Under the pieces are notes generated by a model, which saw only the letters and a list, made by a program, of their open reading frames with translations, did no database searches and was not told where the DNA came from. Shown here in pieces: positions 5,716 to 6,447 of a DNA stretch of 6,447 bases; the stretch's first letter is position 1; every line of letters starts with the position of its first letter. This DNA is from JAWVZH01 sp033722295. Its GTDB lineage: Bacteria > Bacteroidota > Bacteroidia > Chitinophagales > Saprospiraceae. Position numbers and translations under genes: made by a program. The stretch spans positions 1-6,447 of the forward strand of contig JAWVZH010000156.1 in assembly GCA_033722295.1 (NCBI GenBank), given 5' to 3'.

Positions 5716-6447
5716 ATGTTGGAACAACCTACTTCACAAAAAGGAACGGACGTAGCGGCTGTAGACCAGTTGGCGAAATCATATAATGCACTATCTACTG
5801 AGATCGCGAAGGTCATCGTAGGACAGGATGAAGTTGTCAAGGCGGTGATCATGTCGCTTTTCAGTAATGGTCACAGCCTCCTGGTTGGAGTGCCCGGCCT
5901 GGCTAAGACCTTGCTGATCAGCACCATTGCCGAGGTTCTCGACCTGGAATTCAAAAGGATACAATTTACTCCGGATCTCATGCCTTCGGATATCACAGGA
6001 TCCGAGATCCTGGGAGAGAACAGGTCTTTTACTTTTAATAAAGGCCCGGTCTTTGCCAACATCGTACTGGCTGATGAGATCAACCGTACGCCCCCCAAGA
6101 CCCAGGCAGCATTGTTGGAGGCCATGCAGGAGAAGGTCGTAACATCAGGAGGACGACGATATGAATTACCAAACCCGTTCTTTGTGTTGGCAACGCAAAA
6201 TCCGATCGAGCAGGAAGGCACCTATCCCTTGCCTGAAGCCCAGCTCGACAGGTTCATGTTCAATATTCCGCTGGATTATCCTTCATATGAAGAGGAGATA
6301 GAGGTCGTACGTACCACAACAGGCAATATCACCCAGGACCTGAAACATATTCTTTCCGCAAAAGATATTCTGGACTACCAGCAGCTCATCAGAAAGATCC
6401 CTATTTCTGATAATGTGCTGGAATATGCCGTGAAACTGGCTTCTAAA
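5716..6447 (+). CDS. MoxR-family AAA+ ATPase (partial, N-terminal 244 residues)
   Basis: The frame opens at ATG 5716 and stays open to the window edge; MoxR proteins are usually 310-340 residues, so about three quarters is visible. It is an AAA+ chaperone-like ATPase of the AAA_3 type. After a short N-terminal helix region comes VIVGQDEVV (33-41). Walker A is GVPGLAKT (58-65). Next comes FTPDLMPSDITGSEIL (84-99), a MoxR signature. Walker B is IVLADE (116-121), followed by INRTPPKTQAALLEAMQE (122-139). Sensor 1 is ATQNP (159-163), and the arginine finger is R179 in PEAQLDRF. All ATPase residues are intact. MoxR ATPases usually work with a downstream DUF58 protein and von Willebrand A-domain proteins (the Bat cluster in Bacteroidota) in envelope or oxidative-stress functions. 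Those partners would lie beyond 6447, so this is an expectation only. No Shine-Dalgarno is visible; the leader is A-rich. Confidence 0.96.
   Translation, partial: MLEQPTSQKGTDVAAVDQLAKSYNALSTEIAKVIVGQDEVVKAVIMSLFSNGHSLLVGVPGLAKTLLISTIAEVLDLEFKRIQFTPDLMPSDITGSEILGENRSFTFNKGPVFANIVLADEINRTPPKTQAALLEAMQEKVVTSGGRRYELPNPFFVLATQNPIEQEGTYPLPEAQLDRFMFNIPLDYPSYEEEIEVVRTTTGNITQDLKHILSAKDILDYQQLIRKIPISDNVLEYAVKLASK

Noticed and set aside
5871..6221. Minus-strand open frame of 116 codons at the right end
   Set aside because: It is antisense to the Walker A, Walker B and sensor motifs of the MoxR-type ATPase, which are unmistakable on the plus strand.

Overview
The window looks like chromosomal DNA from a member of the Bacteroidota. 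Three signs support this. One secreted protein ends in a type IX secretion sorting tail. The ECF sigma factor has the region 4 style common in that phylum. Start sites mostly lack Shine-Dalgarno sequences, and one promoter matches the Bacteroidota -7 consensus TAnnTTTG. A marine or soil Saprospiria/Cytophagia-like organism is my guess, not something the sequence proves. No tRNA, rRNA, CRISPR array, insertion sequence or prophage gene was found. Most of the window is dense, ordinary gene content.

Left part (1-1174, minus strand): a three-gene operon. An ECF sigma factor is followed, through an ATGA overlap, by a small single-pass membrane protein that is probably its anti-sigma partner. After 20 bases comes an exported protein, cut by the window edge, whose mature part opens with eight perfect Pro-Pro-X triplets and then the start of what resembles the Spy/CpxP-like periplasmic family. 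The likely logic is an envelope-stress circuit: membrane sensor, sigma factor and periplasmic effector. A short divergent intergenic region (1175-1261) holds a nested inverted repeat.

Middle part (1262-4896, plus strand): a small PlsC-type lysophospholipid acyltransferase; a T9SS-exported protein with a single CxxCH heme-type motif and a beta-sandwich-like middle domain; and a complete NAD+-dependent DNA ligase (ligA) with every domain through BRCT.

Right part (4893-6447, plus strand): a predicted lipoprotein of the VanX-type D-Ala-D-Ala dipeptidase family overlaps ligA by ATGA. It keeps the fold landmarks but has changed several catalytic and zinc-binding positions, including the EWWH motif, which reads RWWQ. 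This is the most unusual item in the window. After a 139-base gap with a good promoter candidate comes the first 244 residues of a MoxR-type AAA+ ATPase, which runs off the end.

Nothing here amounts to a clearly new multi-gene system. The best leads are the degenerate VanX-like lipoprotein coupled to ligA, the Pro-Pro-X protein of the sigma operon, and the surface-secreted CxxCH protein.
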